A DNA stretch of 51,489 nt, from positions 1-51,489 of the forward strand of contig CAVIAA010000011.1 of assembly GCA_963640685.1 (NCBI GenBank), read 5' to 3'. Position numbers and translations under genes: made by a program. Source of the stretch: SFEL01 sp963640685. GTDB lineage: Bacteria > Bacillota > Clostridia > Christensenellales > CAG-138. Position 1 is the first letter of the stretch; the number at the start of each line of letters is the position of its first letter. Below the pieces are notes generated by a model. It searched no databases. It saw nothing but the letters and a program-made list of their open reading frames with translations, and was not told the origin of the DNA. Shown here piece after piece: positions 51,346-51,489 of the stretch.

Positions 51346-51389
51346 TCTGTAAAGTATAACCAAGAACAAAAAAGCAGCACCCTGATTTT

Positions 51390-51489
51390 TGAAGTGACCC
51401 CAAAAAGTTAGACAAATATTTGTTGCAAATTGTTCAAGCTACTGAAAGGGCTTGTTGCCTGTGAATTACAGGTGGCAGGCCCTTTAGCT
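51390..51489. mobile_element. end of an IS3-family (IS150-type) insertion sequence, truncated by the window
   Basis: From 51390 the sequence reads TGAAGTGACCCCAAAAAGTT then AGACA, which closely resembles terminal inverted repeats of IS150-group IS3 elements (TG...TGACCCCAAAAAGTTAGACA). A long stem-loop follows at 51445-51485, as found just inside the ends of such elements. The transposase and the other end lie outside, so neither orientation nor integrity can be judged. Confidence 0.7.
51445..51485 (+). terminator. long stem-loop inside the IS end
   Basis: In plus-strand RNA AAAGGGCUUGUUGCCUGU pairs over its whole length with ACAGGUGGCAGGCCCUUU (18 pairs, four G-U) around GAATT. It may block transcription entering or leaving the IS. 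The window ends before any T-run could be seen. Confidence 0.65.

Overview
The window looks like a chromosomal segment of an anaerobic, Gram-positive Clostridia-type bacterium. Evidence: a T-box leader on an aminoacyl-tRNA synthetase operon, HemZ, a TIGR04086-type membrane protein beside yajC and recJ, an EcfA1-EcfA2-EcfT-TruA operon, a BmpA-type nucleoside ABC transporter, a desulfoferrodoxin-like regulator, strong GGAGG ribosome binding sites and a fairly GC-rich composition (mid-50s % by eye). I cannot place it below class level. No tRNA, rRNA, CRISPR array or complete mobile element is visible, and no geneless stretch exceeds about 300 bp. The left end is a run of (CCTG)14. The right end is the first ~100 bp of what looks like an IS3-family element. 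Both are typical places for an assembly to break, so the window may be a whole contig.

Layout. 0.2-3.9 kb (minus): a secreted two-repeat protein, then dnaX-ybaB-recR. 4.0-5.4 kb (plus): trpS overlapping a small zinc-ribbon membrane protein. 5.5-6.8 kb (plus): an XRE regulator fused to a desulfoferrodoxin-like domain, coupled to a CatA-like acetyltransferase. 6.9-12 kb (minus): T-box, hisS, aspS, an RseC-like protein, glyA. 12-17.4 kb (minus): apt-rel-dtd-MBL hydrolase-hemZ. 17.4-20.7 kb (minus): yajC, TIGR04086 protein, recJ. 20.8-23.7 kb (minus): two surface lipoproteins (SIMPL, DUF4349) and an EamA transporter. 23.9-25.7 kb (plus): a Na/Pi cotransporter-PhoU protein. 25.8-30.6 kb (minus): L,D-transpeptidase, anchored binding-protein-like protein, transketolase, HAD phosphatase. 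30.7-31.9 kb (plus): a zinc-ribbon protein and a DUF2179 protein. 31.9-34.5 kb (minus): pyrophosphatase, and serC-serA. 34.8 kb (plus): a tandem DUF1508 protein. 35.2-40.3 kb (minus): BmpA lipoprotein plus nucleoside-type ABC transporter. 40.5-44.4 kb: threonine synthase (minus), an E2-like acyltransferase relative (plus) and an unassigned fold-II PLP enzyme (minus). 44.5-50.7 kb (minus): an eight-gene operon ecfA1-ecfA2-ecfT-unknown-truA-ECF S component-rmuC-deoD. 50.9 kb (plus): a zinc-ribbon membrane protein, then the IS end.

How the genes fit together. Serine, glycine and threonine supply is covered by serA, serC, glyA and thrC. Purine salvage is covered by the BmpA-type importer, deoD and apt. 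Translation and stringent control are covered by hisS, aspS, trpS, dtd and rel. DNA maintenance is covered by dnaX, ybaB, recR, recJ and rmuC.

Most of the segment is ordinary core genome. The parts most worth a second look are the XRE-desulfoferrodoxin fusion with a ribosome binding site and start codon exactly at the domain boundary, the T-box whose GACAC specifier contains both an Asp and a His codon, the E2-like protein with Glu in place of the catalytic His, the abutting -10 elements of thrC and that gene, and the 490-residue PLP enzyme.
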